Source of the DNA: Adenanthera pavonina | Lineage: Eukaryota; Streptophyta; Magnoliopsida; Fabales; Fabaceae | NCBI GenBank assembly: GCA_026686845.1 | Contig: JAIVEN010000010.1 | Coordinates: 35,128,001 to 35,192,000, forward strand | DNA: 64,000 nt | Reading direction: 5' to 3' | In this document: piece by piece, positions 48,000-59,566 of the stretch | How positions within the stretch are numbered: the stretch's first letter is position 1 | How the letters are laid out: every line of letters begins with the position of its first letter | The notes under the pieces: model-generated | Databases searched by the model: none | What the model was told of the DNA's origin: nothing | What the model saw: the letters and a program-made list of their open reading frames with translations, nothing else | Position numbers and translations under genes: made by a program

Positions 48000-50280
48000 G
48001 CTGAGACTTTTATCTTGACTGATGAGTATTAAGGAAAAGTCTGGGACTTAAGAAAGGCGCAGCTCAGGGCTATGGATGCTCCACTTTCAAGAAGATCTGT
48101 AGATGTTCAAGGCCGTTGTTTGTAAATGCAAAAATCTATGCAAACCTGCATACATTATATAGTTACTACTCTCTCTAAAAATGTCAGGGGAGAAAAAAAA
48201 AACTCAAAGAACAAGAAAAATCGCAACTATTAAATTCAACACAATTCATCAACCATCAAAAACATCAGACAATAATGACGATGAGAGTAAAATTTACTGA
48301 ACAGTAGCAGAGAAATTGCACAAAATGAGGTTTTCGTTTCTCAAGTACTATGAAGCATTTAGAGCCAAAATACAAATCCTATAGAGTTCTGAAACAGGAT
48401 GACTCTTTAAAAAGATAAACATTAATTTAAAATAAATTAAATCTTTATAGATACAATAAAAGATTAAACCTCATAATTTCTAAGAGATAAAATAAAACTT
48501 AGTTAAATATAAAAGATAATCTAGATATCCTAACTTTAGTTGAGATCCCAATTATCATAGGATAAAGATAAAATAACCCTAATTATTTTTATCACCAGTG
48601 TCTAAACAACAGCCATCCCATTATACAGAGGAACTAGATGGTCATGGTGCCACGTCACGTAAGTTCTCCATCTGCAGACTCCGTTAAGCCAAACGCTACT
48701 TGAGGCTAGTTGAGGCTAATGGCTGAAAATATTACTTATGAGCTTTTCTTTCTATTTTTTCTTTTCCTTTTTTTTTTTGCTTTGGGTCAACGAGCTTTTC
48801 TTTTTCAAGACTTCATTTTTCAAGAAAAACGCTAGTTGAGGCCAGACCCTTCAATTACTTTCTTTTCAATTTGAAAATGCTATCTGCAGTATTATTTTGT
48901 GTGATCAAAAGATAGCTAAAGCATTTATAGTATTATTCAGGTCCAAAAAAAGTTTTATGGTATAATAGTCCAAAACAAAATGTTTACATTATTACAAAAC
49001 CAAAGTGAACAATAATAACCAATCAATAGATTAGTATATATATTCCAAAGTCCAGTAAACCAAATTATTCAAAAGTGAACAGTGCAATTTGGGAAAAAGA
49101 CATGGTAGCTAAGAAGAAAAATATTTTTCAATAAGTTCTTTATTTAAAAATTTTCAAGTGACATAAACTAAATTTTCAAGTAAATTTTTATGTAAGATCA
49201 ACTAAATTTTCAAATACTGATTGGTAAATATGTTTTTTTCCTTCGTCTTTCTCCTTTCCTTTTTTTTTGCAGAGAGCCCACGTCTAATTGACTTTCAATT
49301 GCAAAAGGTTCTGAGACAGAACCATTGAGATTGAAATAGTTCAAAAATATACTTTCATTCTGAGGAGTAAAGCTCTAAATAAGTCAAGAGTTACACATAC
49401 ATATTAGCGGTAACAATTTGAGATGACGCTTCTGTTTTTTACCTGAACAATTCCGCAAGTGTGATGTTTCAGTGGAATGCAGTGAATTCGAACTCGAAGT
49501 AAATGTCATAAATTCCGATTCTCCAACAACAAGAAAGATCATAAAGTGCGAGGAAGCGATGAAAGAAGATATGGGATTTTGCGGAGAGGGATAGGAGACG
49601 GACACTTACCACTACACGACGACGACGCAGCTCCGGCGAAGAGGTGGCAGAGACTCGACGGAGGTAGGTACTTCAGGCGCGCGGAGGAAATTGCCGAAAG
49701 CGATTGCGTCTTTGAGTATGGCCCAGAAAAAAACAAAAAAAAAGATCGCGTCTTTTAGGGATTTCTCAATTCTCAATTTTATAGGAATTTCAGACCGTAG
49801 AGAACTAAGAACAATTCTCGCATAGTTGGGATTAAAGACCCGGAGACGTGGCACGATCGGGTTCCTACAGTAGATCGAACGGCTAATATTCATATATTAT
49901 ATGATACTTTAGGCTCCGGACACTTTAGGCGATCTTTATCTTATGTATCAGACCTGGGATTCTTTTTTTTTCACTTCACAAAAGTGACTTTTTATTTTAT
50001 CAAAATGGCCAAAGGGACTGTATTAATTCAAATGGAGGACTAAAATTGGCTTTCGTTCAACGGCATCACAACTCAGCATAAATTTTTTCATTTATAAAGT
50101 TGAAACTCACGATCATGCTTTTAATTGAATGGTCAAACTAAAACTACATATTATTAACTCATTAAGTATCAACTAATATTAGAATATTGCAGTGTATGTA
50201 TTTATGAGTGAGTATGACACTGGCATTTGAATAATGGGAATGACTTGATACAAGCTGTTGAATAAATAAAAAGCTGTGGA
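48000..50280. other. Intergenic with one GC-richer exon-like patch
   Basis: Mostly AT-rich. GCTAGTTGAGGC is repeated at 48709 and 48829. The patch at 49410-49880 is described separately. No full gene recognised. Confidence 0.45.
49410..49890 (-). other. Exon-like GC-richer patch of unknown identity
   Basis: On the minus strand a frame reading AFGNFLRAPEVPTSVESLPPLRRSCVV ends next to a consensus donor (GTAGTGGTAAGTGT, about 49605-49620). Farther on, a second frame (TSSSNSLHSTETSHLRNCSG) ends at CAG|GTAAAA near 49440. Both donors and the local rise in GC suggest transcribed exons or a UTR, perhaps of a truncated gene or the 5' end of the F-box transcript unit. I recognise no protein family, and no downstream coding exon was found. 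Confidence 0.35.
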
Positions 50281-50285
50281 ATATG

Positions 50286-50568
50286 AGTGTAAAGTTGGGA
50301 AAGTTTAGTGTCAAATTTATGAAAAATAGTAGTAAAAAATAGATATTGAGTAATAAAAAATGGAAGTTGAGTATAAAATTCTGAGACTTATTCAGTGTAA
50401 AATTGGAGGTTTTCAGTATTAAATTGTGAAACATTAGTAGTAAAATGCAGAAAATGAGAGTAAAATTTTGAGAGTTGAATTTTTTATTGTATTCAGTGTA
50501 AAATCGGGGAAGTTCAGTGTTAAATTTCAAAAGAAAAGTAGTAAAAAATAGATGTTGAGTGTAAAATA
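50286..50568. repeat. Degenerate tandem repeat, period about 104 bp, three units
   Basis: Units start at 50286, 50393 and 50494 with (G/C)AGTGTAAA(A/G)T(T/C)GG. Each contains AGT(G/A)T(C/T)AAATT..., then AGTAGTAAAA and a GTTGAGTGTAAAAT-like phrase. Within units, AGTRTAAAATT itself recurs at a shorter scale, giving a two-level repeat. The antisense 122-codon frame (50162-50530), rich in Leu/Phe/Asn, is a consequence of the repeat. Confidence 0.7.
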
Positions 50569-50569
50569 T

Positions 50570-52220
50570 TTTAACAAGGGCATTTAAGTTATTTCCTATT
50601 TAGAATTTTGATCAATTTGAGACCATGGTCTTTTTCTAGTATTTTCAAATTTTTTTGTCCTGAAATAAAATTAATTAAAAATTTTGGTTTTCAAGTGTTA
50701 TTTCCTCTAAATAGAAAGGTGTTCCTAGGTTTGATTTGTTAGGAGAAAAATCAAATTAGAATTACATTTGAAAATTAATACTTGTGATGTTTAAGTTGTA
50801 ACAAAGAATCTGCATTATTTTGCTATTTTTCCACTCTGTTGCTATTTTTCACAAGAAAATTATGGACACAAGTAAAAAAAAAATGAATTGTCACAATTTC
50901 TGTCTTCTTTTGCTCTTTGGCTTGTTTAATAAATTAATAAAAGAAGAAGCAATATCTATTATTTAGTAAGCCTTTTAAATAAAAAAAACTTAGACATACA
51001 TAATAAAATTATTGTTATTTCATAAACACATGATATTATTCAATAACTTAGGTGCGGAGACTTTGAAATTTTAAAATTATGTTTGGTAGGAAAAAATAAT
51101 ATATAATCATTTTTTAATTAATTATAGTTAATTTGTAAGTGAACTAACATTTATTTTTAAGATGGTAGTTGGAATATTTGAAATTGAAGGAGGAAAATTA
51201 AAAGCTTTGTTTATTTGCCATAGAGATTACACCATCTAATTTTGAAGAAAAAAACTTGTAATTTTTAAATTCTTGCCATGAATTTCGTGACCCTTTTGTT
51301 ATGCGATGATTTGTTTTTTTTTTTTTTTGGCTCAGGTTCAAAAGTCGTTTAACATCTTTACAAAACCAATCAATCTAATACATGCAAAGACCTTCCAACC
51401 ATTCATGTCAACATTTTTTTTAAAGGAAAAGACAAGTGAGAAACTAAAAAAAAAATAATTTTAAATCAAGATTCCCACTTAAAAATTTAGTTTACTTCAG
51501 TAAGAATTTTAGTTCATGATATTTAAAAATTTTTCAAGAAATATTTTTTTCTGAGATCCTGCGAATGTATATGCAAATTTGAAGTGATGCTGTGAATTTT
51601 TCAATTAAAGATCGATGTGATACGGTGCTGAAGTCAATCGATTAGACAGGGCCTCATGAATTTTTACTGAGCTTCAGTTTTATCACAAAATGAACAACTA
51701 TGGCTCATAAAATAATTCAAAAAATTCACAGTATCGCATAACTTCAAATTACTCAATGCATCTTGATTCTGATTATTATTCAAATAATTAGCCAAGCCAC
51801 CATTAATGGTCGATGGAATACGTGATGAGAGGATGCGAGGGAGAAGAAAGAGCGAGGTCCACAGTACACTAGGATAAGGAATTGGGAATGGGCCAAGACA
51901 TGTTGGGCTTAGTATTGTTTGTTCGTGGACTGGGCTTGTTGTCCCGAAAAAATTTTCATTAGGGCTTGGATCAAGTTCGGTTTAGGTTGTATAGGACTTC
52001 AACAAAGATCTGTCAAGTACTCTCACCGGAAAAAAAAATAAAAAAAATGTCCCTCAGCTACTTTTTGGAGTTGACAAATGAGTCATATGAACATTGTGCA
52101 TATCATAACAAATATTAAATCAGTACAAAATTATGGATTGAGCTTTGAGAGACTAATTGTTCGTTCACCATTTGATTATATATATATATATATATATATA
52201 ATTTTTTCGGACAACGACTA
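50570..52220. other. Intergenic, no gene seen
   Basis: AT-rich sequence with poly(T) runs and a TA microsatellite at 52177-52202. A slightly GC-richer patch at 51800-52030 has no coding frame. Nothing else recognised. Confidence 0.5.
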
Positions 52221-52227
52221 ATTGTTC

Positions 52228-52440
52228 GATCTTCATTCTAAGTGGGCGTAACAGAGAACACAAACATCAGTCACTATTTGATTATATAAATATATATATA
52301 TATTGCCATTAATTTGTAAAGTGTAATTAGGATTCACTCGAAGCTGCTCATAAAACCTACCCTTCTGACTCAACGAAACAAAAGTCTGCAAGTTACAATC
52401 CCTTTCAAGCACAGGGATAAAAGGAAGAGTCATAGTTGAA
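52228..52440 (-). repeat. Orphan copy of the F-box 3' flank
   Basis: AGAGAACACAAACATCAG, then TTTGATTA, TAATTAGGATTCACTCGAAG and AAAAGTCTGCAAGTT match the 3' flanks of the F-box loci at 52820-53130 and 59110-59320, but no F-box sequence accompanies this copy. It is a partial duplicate or a deletion remnant. Confidence 0.65.
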
Positions 52441-53176
52441 GCTCAATATGCCTAAACAGTGACAATTTCATAGACTCATCCCAACAAAAATAGTAACTTA
52501 CGCGTTTGTTTCTTCCAATAAACACTTTTAACAACTTCAACTATATGTTGTCACTATTGATCTTAGATCAACAAGGTTTGAGAAGAAGAGCGTTAATTAG
52601 ATGGGTTATACAAGGTGAGCTTGGATTTTACAATGTTTAAGTTAAACCAGGTGAGCTTCGTGGGTTTATTTTGTAACGTTAAGAAATTCTGAGGATTATG
52701 GGGTTTGATCTTTTTTTTTTTTTTAAATCAAACTATAGGGACCTAACTTAAAACTGAGTGAAATTCTAAGTACTTTATTTTGGCCAACAAATTCTAAGGA
52801 CTGAAAGATTAGAAGTCTTTGATCGTGCATGACAGATAAGATAATACAAAACAGCATCATTTGATTAGATGATTTTACAGTTAAACACTACTAATTACCA
52901 AAAACCAGACCCGCACATTACAAAAAAAAATTGAAGACATAATGATGCCAATTCCTTTAATTCGTACAATAAGATAAAGATTAAAGAATGTCCTTTCCTA
53001 TTCCCAGAGAAGAATTAATTTTTTTTTTTAAAAAAGCCCTTTCCTTCATTAAGGAGGTAATTAGGAGTCACTTGAAGTTGCTTATAAACCTAGCTACCAC
53101 GGATCAACTAAACAAATGTCTGCGTGTTGCAGGACCTTCCAGGCACGAGCATAATGTTTTGATCATGTTTAACTAC

Positions 53177-53383
53177 TACCTCGTCTCATTTTATTTGTCT
53201 TCCAACATTTTAGAAACAACAATGAATAATATAATTTTATTAAATTATCTTTAATTATTTCTCATTTACTATTTATAATATTGATTTCTCGAAATAATAT
53301 GCTATTAAATATTTAAAAATATAATTAAAAAATAATTAACTTTTCATCAGTTGTTTAAAATGATAAATAAAATGAGACATTTA
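53177..53383. mobile_element. MITE in the F-box 3' flank
   Basis: The inverted ends CCTCGTCTCATTTTATTTGTC and, in reverse complement, ATGTCTCATTTTATTTATC enclose about 200 bp of AT-rich sequence. It is absent from the matching flank at 59330, so it inserted after the 53/59 kb duplication or was lost there. Confidence 0.6.
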
Positions 53384-53632
53384 AAATTTCCTAAAAACAA
53401 CACATAAAATGGAAAGGAACAGAAGAAGTAACTATTAACAAGCCTAGCATCCTCAAACACAGATACATACAAGTTATAAGTACCTTAGATGGCATGACTA
53501 GGGTGACCCTACGCTGATGCACAATGTAATTACACCATCTGTTATGCGATAAGTTGTAAAAGAACAGATGAGGAATCATCCCAAAAAGAGCATAAACATG
53601 CCTTCCATAATAGCACACTACATCTCAAGATT

Positions 53633-54345
53633 TTAGTCAAACACAAGCTCGCAATTCTCAGAGCCCCTGGGACATGATGATAATCTTTTGAGCATTTGGA
53701 GCTTCAATTTTGCATCACCTCCGCAACTGCGAATGGACATGGTCCTCAAAATTCTTGCATTCTTCAAAATAAATCTTACAATTTTGAACTCATATTCTGA
53801 GCCTCGGTATGCCTCAATACTGAATTCCTTCAGGTGTGATGAAACACACTGAGGAACATCAAGTATTGGTTCCATCAACCTTCCCTCCTCATCCGGATCA
53901 ACACAAATCTGATCACAGATATGAAAGTGAAAAACTAACTACAAAAAAGGTAATGCTCACACAAATCAAATTGAAATTAACAAATTAACCTCATTAATTT
54001 CAAGAATTTTAAGCTTAGGGCAGTTTCGTAGGCATTCCACTATCCAAATCCAATCGTGAACATCACATGAAAAGTCAATGTGGGTTAAATTGTCAAATAT
54101 TGGAATATCAAGGCCTGGTGATCGTGTTTCCTGCATCAAGAAGACCAAAACAAGTTTACAAATTGGGTTATCAAATAGTAGAATGAAAAGCAATAATATA
54201 TATCATCAGCATTAATACCGTATTTAACCGCAGAAATGTCACATTAGAAAATGCTTCCGACATTATTAGAAACGTTGGAACATCTGCTGAGTCCAAATGT
54301 CCAAGCCTTTCAATATCGAGTGTTAAATTGTAATTACCTCCTTCC

Positions 54346-54382
<37 letters not shown>

Positions 54383-55027
54383 AATTAAGTATATCGAAAT
54401 TTTCTAGTTCCAACTCTTCAAGAAGAGCACATCCAGAAAGAAGATTTGCCACGCATTCAAAATCTGGAAATTGAACCCTCACCAAATGCAGGGCTTTAAG
54501 TGAAGGCATATTAACAGAAGAAGAAGTATTCACTGTAACCCTATTCAACTTTAAAACCCTAATGGTACTGCAGTCGAAAATGTGAGAGGGCAGGCCAACG
54601 TCAAACCTATCAGATTTAAACCATAACTCAAGATGCTCAACTCCGCGATTCATCGCTGCCTTCATCCAAATTTTAACCTTATTTGGGGGCACCTTTAAAG
54701 TCACACTTTTTCTTTTCGATATACGTAAAAAGTTCTGCACCTGAGACAAAACATTTTTAAGTACTTCAAATCTCCCAAGATAAGGACTGTGTCAACAAAC
54801 TGAATGAAGAAGTCAAGACTACAAAAGCTTCTATCGTCAAAGTTAAGAGTGGGCATTGACAGCCAAAGTGATTTCCACCTCTTGGACAACAGGCTTGTGG
54901 CAACAACTTTTTCCATTGGGAGAAAAGAGAGAATATGTCGAAGCAATGAGTCCGGTAGCTTGCTAATCATATCGCTCATTATTACCTGACTTCCACTATT
55001 CTGGTGCTTGGACACTGATTTTTCCAT
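53633..55027 (-). pseudogene. F-box/LRR/FBD locus, frame broken by a 32-bp insertion
   Basis: Exons 55027-54219, 54130-53990 and 53908-53633 have conserved GT/AG borders. The F-box (KLPDSLLRHILSFLP, LLSKRWKSLW) is followed by LRR segments (MPSLKALHLVRVQF, LLSGCALLEELELE) and an FBD exon (VPQCVSSHLKEFSI, SCPRGSENC). In exon 1, 54693-54724 is a 32-bp insertion relative to the paralog at 60.1 kb that shifts the frame after CRTFY. It starts GTATAT and ends TTTAAAG in the sense strand, so exact removal would restore frame, but 32 nt is far below normal plant intron length. Exon 1 also carries an in-frame GAT run giving about 11 Asp (54348-54381). As read, the product stops after the F-box. Otherwise it is the best preserved copy after 11474-12784. 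Confidence 0.82.
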
Positions 55028-55092
55028 AACCTTAGTTAGACTGTACTCCAAGGAAGCGAGGATGACAACTAAAGTTTTGGTAGAACTTGAAC

Positions 55093-55628
55093 CTATTAAG
55101 AAAAACATAAAACATCAGGTAATAATTTTTTTCTTCTAAACTCAGATATTTAGAGAACAATATGCAGAACAGTTCCTCACTGCCTGTTTTCGTAAAGTGA
55201 AGGATATGCATGAAGATTCGTGAAACACTATTCATTCAACAGTTGGTGTAGTGATTTAGCCTTTCTGTTTATCTAAGCCAATATGAAACAATAAGCACAA
55301 ACTCTGGTCCCAAGCATAATAATAATCAGTTATGAGATAACGGAAGAAGAAAAAATTGAGACAGTAACATCAGCAACCACACATCTGTGGTAAGTGTCAT
55401 CGCTGAAACTGACAAATGGAGAACAATTCGGAATATAATTTTGGAAATTTGGTAGTACAAGCATAGAGCTGGCACAGGATAAATAAACTGGTGACAAAGC
55501 TGAACTAATTGAAACAAAGATCAATTTGATCATCCAAGAATACAACATGGAAATTTGATGCTATAATTAGGCATCACCTGATGGCTATATGCACGAAAAA
55601 GTAAAAGGATGAATATTGACAACAATAC
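55093..55628 (-). other. Predicted 5'-UTR intron of the F-box locus at 55.0 kb
   Basis: In the sense strand a donor GAG|GTATTGTTG at 55628 and an acceptor TTCTTAATAG|GTTCAAG at 55093 bound 536 bp. The paralog at 61.5 kb has the same borders with 537 bp. The upstream sequence (55629 to about 55990), rich in GAGA/CTCT, is the likely first non-coding exon. Confidence 0.65.
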
Positions 55629-55990
55629 CTCCGAAGGAGTTTCGATCTCCTTGCCTGTTTCGCTCTTCTCTGCTGCTGCTGCTCTCTCTCTCTCTTCTGC
55701 AGATCCCCTCTCAATCTCTCAAGTACCCATTGTCTCTTTACTTCGCCTCCTCTTCTTCCCCTCTATGTCCATCAATATCCCTCTGAATGTCACCGTCTCG
55801 CATCTACATTTCCCTCTGTGTTTCACTCTCTCCGTCAATCGATCGTTCTCGAAGCTCTCCCCCTTCTGAATCCGTTTCCTTCTCTTAATCGCTAGATACT
55901 CTCTCTCTCTCTCTGCCTCTCAATCTCTTAATATCTCTGAAATTTTCTCTTCGTCGCTCTCTTTCACTCCGTCTCAATTTCTCTGCTCTT
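55629..55990 (-). promoter_or_regulatory. Likely 5'-UTR exon and core promoter region
   Basis: A GC-richer CT/GA-repeat stretch is conserved with 61514-61860 (GAATCCGTTTCCTTC, TTCACTCTCTCCGTC-like blocks). On the sense strand it is GAGA-rich, typical of plant leader sequences. Frames read on the plus strand here (55609-55869) are serine/leucine-rich artefacts. Confidence 0.55.
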
Positions 55991-55999
55991 TGTTGGTTG

Positions 56000-57715
56000 G
56001 TAGGGAGGAGGAACTATGCAGGGTTTTGGCCACTGTTCAGCGGTTCACTCCTTTTTTTTTTCCTGTTTTTTTTTTCTTCAGTATTTAATAAGTTTTCATG
56101 ATTTAATTTAAGTAAACAAAAATGCATTAACTTTGAACTCTTATTTTTTATCTTTATAAAAAATAGTTCCTAAAAAGAAGGGATTGATAATTTTTATTTT
56201 AGATTTTTAATGCTTATTTATTTTTTAAAAGTTCTAAATAAATAGTTAAATAGATAATATGGTTTTTTTTAACATTTTTAGATTATATAAAAAACTCAAA
56301 TAATAATTTGTAGTCTACAACGTAACTTTTATCATTTTTATAAGAGGCCTTCGTACAGGTAAACGTGTTAATTTATTATTTTTTTATGCTTTTGCATTTG
56401 TATCAAATAATTTTATGTATAAAATTCTTCTTCTCCGTTTAATAACATTTCTAGCTCCTAAATTACTCACAATTCAAAGTGATAGTAAATATCAAATAGT
56501 TTGATAAAAAAATTTTCTTTTTCACGTATACTAGACATGATTTGAGTTAAAAAAGAAGCTTTCTATAATTCTATCTATGGATGGTAAAAAAAATAGAATG
56601 TTTTTTTTTATATTTATTTTCATTATGGATGGTAAAATAAATAGAATGTTATTTTTTATATCTATTTTTATTCTTACTCTCATAGTCTCAAGATATAAAA
56701 AGATAAAGGAATAAAAAAGATTAGAATATATGAAAAAAATAAAAAAGAAAATGTTGATCAATCTTAAAAGTTTATATTATATGAACACATCTTCAACATT
56801 TGAAATATTAGGAACACAAGTAAGAGCGAAAAAATGGAAAGAATTCCGTTCAAAAAGTCTTTCGGAGTTATATGAGAGAAATGAGTGGGTTGCAGCACCA
56901 TACCCAGCATACACACAACAGAGAGAAAATCTCTCTCTCACACACACACACACAAACAAGTTATGCTCTAACCCTCCACTTTGGTAAAGGAGAGAAAATG
57001 AGAATGAAAGAAAATTGGGAGAAGAGAAAATTAAAAAAAAAAATAGAAAAAAAAAAGTGATTAATTTTAAATTGATAATAATATTTTTATTATTTTTAAA
57101 AAATATTGATATATAATAAAATTTTTTATTATATTATATTATTTATATAATTTTTATATTATATTAATAAATAAAATTGAAATATAATTTTAATCTTAAT
57201 CTTAATTTAAAATCATTTTATCCAGTCTTTTTTTTTATATTTAAAAATTATTTTTATTCATTGATTTTAAAACTTTTAAAATAATTCTAAAACTGAATAT
57301 ATATATATATATATCAATATTTAAATTTAAAATCAACATAGATAATTTCTTCATAGTTAAAAAAATTGATGAAATCATTTTGAAATAAGAGTTTTTTTTT
57401 AAAATTTTTCTATTTTGAAGACAAAAGGTGGAGGGAAAACATGTGGGATCCACGTGTTATTTCCCTCCCCCCACCCTCCCCCTAAAACTTTCTCTCTCTC
57501 ACATTTTTCTCCTTATAGCCAAGTATGAAAAAATACTAAAAGAAAACAAATTAATCTTATTTATAAAGGAAAAATTTTCCTTTATTTGATTGTCCTATTT
57601 AAAAGACAAAAAAAAAAAAAGTTAGTATTGGATTAATTTCTTTTTATCAAAATTACTCTCTATATTAACACTATTAAGAATCATAGGATATATCTTTGAA
57701 AGGAATCGAGAAAAA
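56000..57715. other. Intergenic, AT-rich
   Basis: Contains a direct repeat of ATGGATGGTAAAA(A/T)AAATAGAATG at about 56575 and 56628 (two copies 50 bases apart), a CT/CA microsatellite at 56930-56955 and a TA run at 57298-57314. No exon. Confidence 0.55.
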
Positions 57716-57722
57716 AGATTAA

Positions 57723-58099
57723 GGACCTGTTTGACAGTGTTTTCTATTTTCGTGTTCTCAAAATAGTTTTGTAAAACTGTTTTCGAGAATAAGTTTTGAA
57801 AATAAGAAAACAAAAAAATCTGTTTGAATAGTTGTTCTCAAAATCATAACTAGTGAGTGATAGATGAGTTATTCAAAATTTATAACTTTACCATTAGTGA
57901 GGTGGATGTTTTTCACCTTTTCTCGTGTTTTCCAGAACAAAAACTACAAAACATCTTAAAGTTGTTCTGCGTTTTCTGTTTTTTTATTTTTCTGTTTTCC
58001 AGAACAGTTTATAAAAAACAGGTTTACCAAACAAGTTTTCTGAGTTTTCTGTTTCCGAAAACAGAAAAACTGTTTCGGAAACACGAATCAAACGGGCCC
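57723..58099. mobile_element. 377-bp MITE, copy 2 (TAA target duplication)
   Basis: The ends GGACCTGTTTGACAG and, reverse-complemented, GGGCCCGTTTGATTCG are flanked by TAA (57720-57722 and 58100-58102). Three-base TWA duplications and GGGCCYGTTTG ends fit PIF/Harbinger (Tourist-like) MITEs. It is the same length as copy 1. Frames at 57622-57813 and 57857-58102 are artefacts of the GAAAACAG repeats. Confidence 0.82.
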
Positions 58100-58240
58100 T
58101 AATTAAGTAGAGATAATTTAAAAAAAATTAAAAATGTGAGATAAATTAATTATTTTTAACTAATTTCAACTCCTTCTCTTAATACTTATGAAATAATTTT
58201 TTCCATATAAATGAGAAATCATACAACAAGGAGTACTTTA

Positions 58241-58943
58241 GGGCCTGTTTGACAGTATTTTCTGTTTTGTTGTTCTCAGAACAGTTTTATAAAGCTGTTT
58301 TCGAGAATAAGTTTTAAAAACAAGAAAATAAAAAATTTAGTTTGAATAATTGTTTTCAAAATCATAACTAGTGAGTGATAGATGAATTATTCAAAATTTA
58401 TAACTTTACCTTTAATGAGGTAGGTGTTTTTCATAATTTTTTATGTTTTCCAGAACAAAAACTATAAGACACCTTAAAGATGTTATGAGTTTTTTGGGGC
58501 CTGTTTGATAGTGTTTTTCTGTTTTATTATTCTCAAAACTTGTTTTGGAAAAAAAACAGTTTTGGAAAACTGTTTTCCAAAACAAGTTTTGGAAATAAGA
58601 AAATTAAAAAATCCATTTTAATAACTATTAACAAAATCATAATTTGTAAGTGTTAAATGAATTATTCAAAATTTATAATTTTGTCATTAATAAGTTGAGT
58701 ATTTTTCATATTTTCTTATATTTTTCAGAACAAAAACTATAGAACAATTTTCTATTCTTTTATTTTTCTATTTTTCAGAATAATTTATAAAAAACAGGTT
58801 TATCAAATAAATTTTCCTATTTTTAAAAATAAAAAAAACTGTTTTGAAAACACGAATCAAGTAGGCCTATATTTTTTTATTTTTTTTATTATCTAGAATA
58901 ATTTATAAATAACAGGTTTGTTGAAAACATATGCAAACAGCCC
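58241..58943. mobile_element. MITE copy 3, split by a nested copy 4
   Basis: Begins GGGCCTGTTTGACAG and ends GCAAACAGCCC, flanked by TTA on both sides (58238-58240 and 58944-58946). Its body breaks off at about 58495 and resumes at about 58868 with TTTATTTTTTTTATTATC, then AACAGGTTTG, matching the right part of copy 2. Confidence 0.8.
58497..58867. mobile_element. MITE copy 4, nested in copy 3
   Basis: Begins GGGCCTGTTTGATAGTG and ends GAATCAAGTAGGCC. The body follows copies 1 and 2 but is more diverged. Insertion into an already resident copy of the same family gives a relative order of events. Confidence 0.78.
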
Positions 58944-59566
58944 TTAGATTCTTACCTAATCCGTAGAGTTTAAAAGTTTGTTAAATGACGATGACTGTTT
59001 TAAATACCCAACCGAACAAAATTATAAATATAAGGCTCCATTTCTTTCAATAAAAAGTACATTGCCCAGGGTCGCAGTCTGATTCCACCTTCATTCTTTG
59101 AGCGTGCTTGACAGAGAACACAAAACAGCCATCATTTGACTAGATAATTTTTTAGTTATGCGTTATACTAATTACCAAAACCCAAACCCACTACATCACT
59201 GAAAAATTTCAACACATAATATCGCCACTTTCTTTAATTCGTACAATGAGATAAAGAATGTCATTCCTTCATCATGGAGGTAGCCCGTATCAATTAAACA
59301 AATGTCTGAAGTTGCAGGACCTTCCAGGCTCGAGCATAAAGAATCATTTTTTTGCCAGAAATACCAATTTCCACAATTTACAAGCTTATCATCCTCGAAC
59401 ACAGATTAATCTAAGTACCTTAGATGCATGACTAGAGCAACCCTAAATTGTTAGAAAATTTAATTACACCAACTGAAGTGCGATAAATTACAAAAGAACA
59501 GAGTGGAAATCATCCCAAAAAGAACATGAACATGACTTCAATGAAAGCACACTATATCTCAAGACT

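Noticed and set aside
50162..50530. 122-codon Leu/Phe/Asn-rich frame resembling a membrane protein
   Set aside because: Entirely explained by the AGTRTAAAATT tandem repeat read in antisense.
55609..55869. Ser/Leu-rich plus-strand frame over the CT-rich region (and 61413-61790)
   Set aside because: Complement of the conserved GA-rich 5' leader of the minus-strand F-box genes. The frame is not conserved between the two copies.
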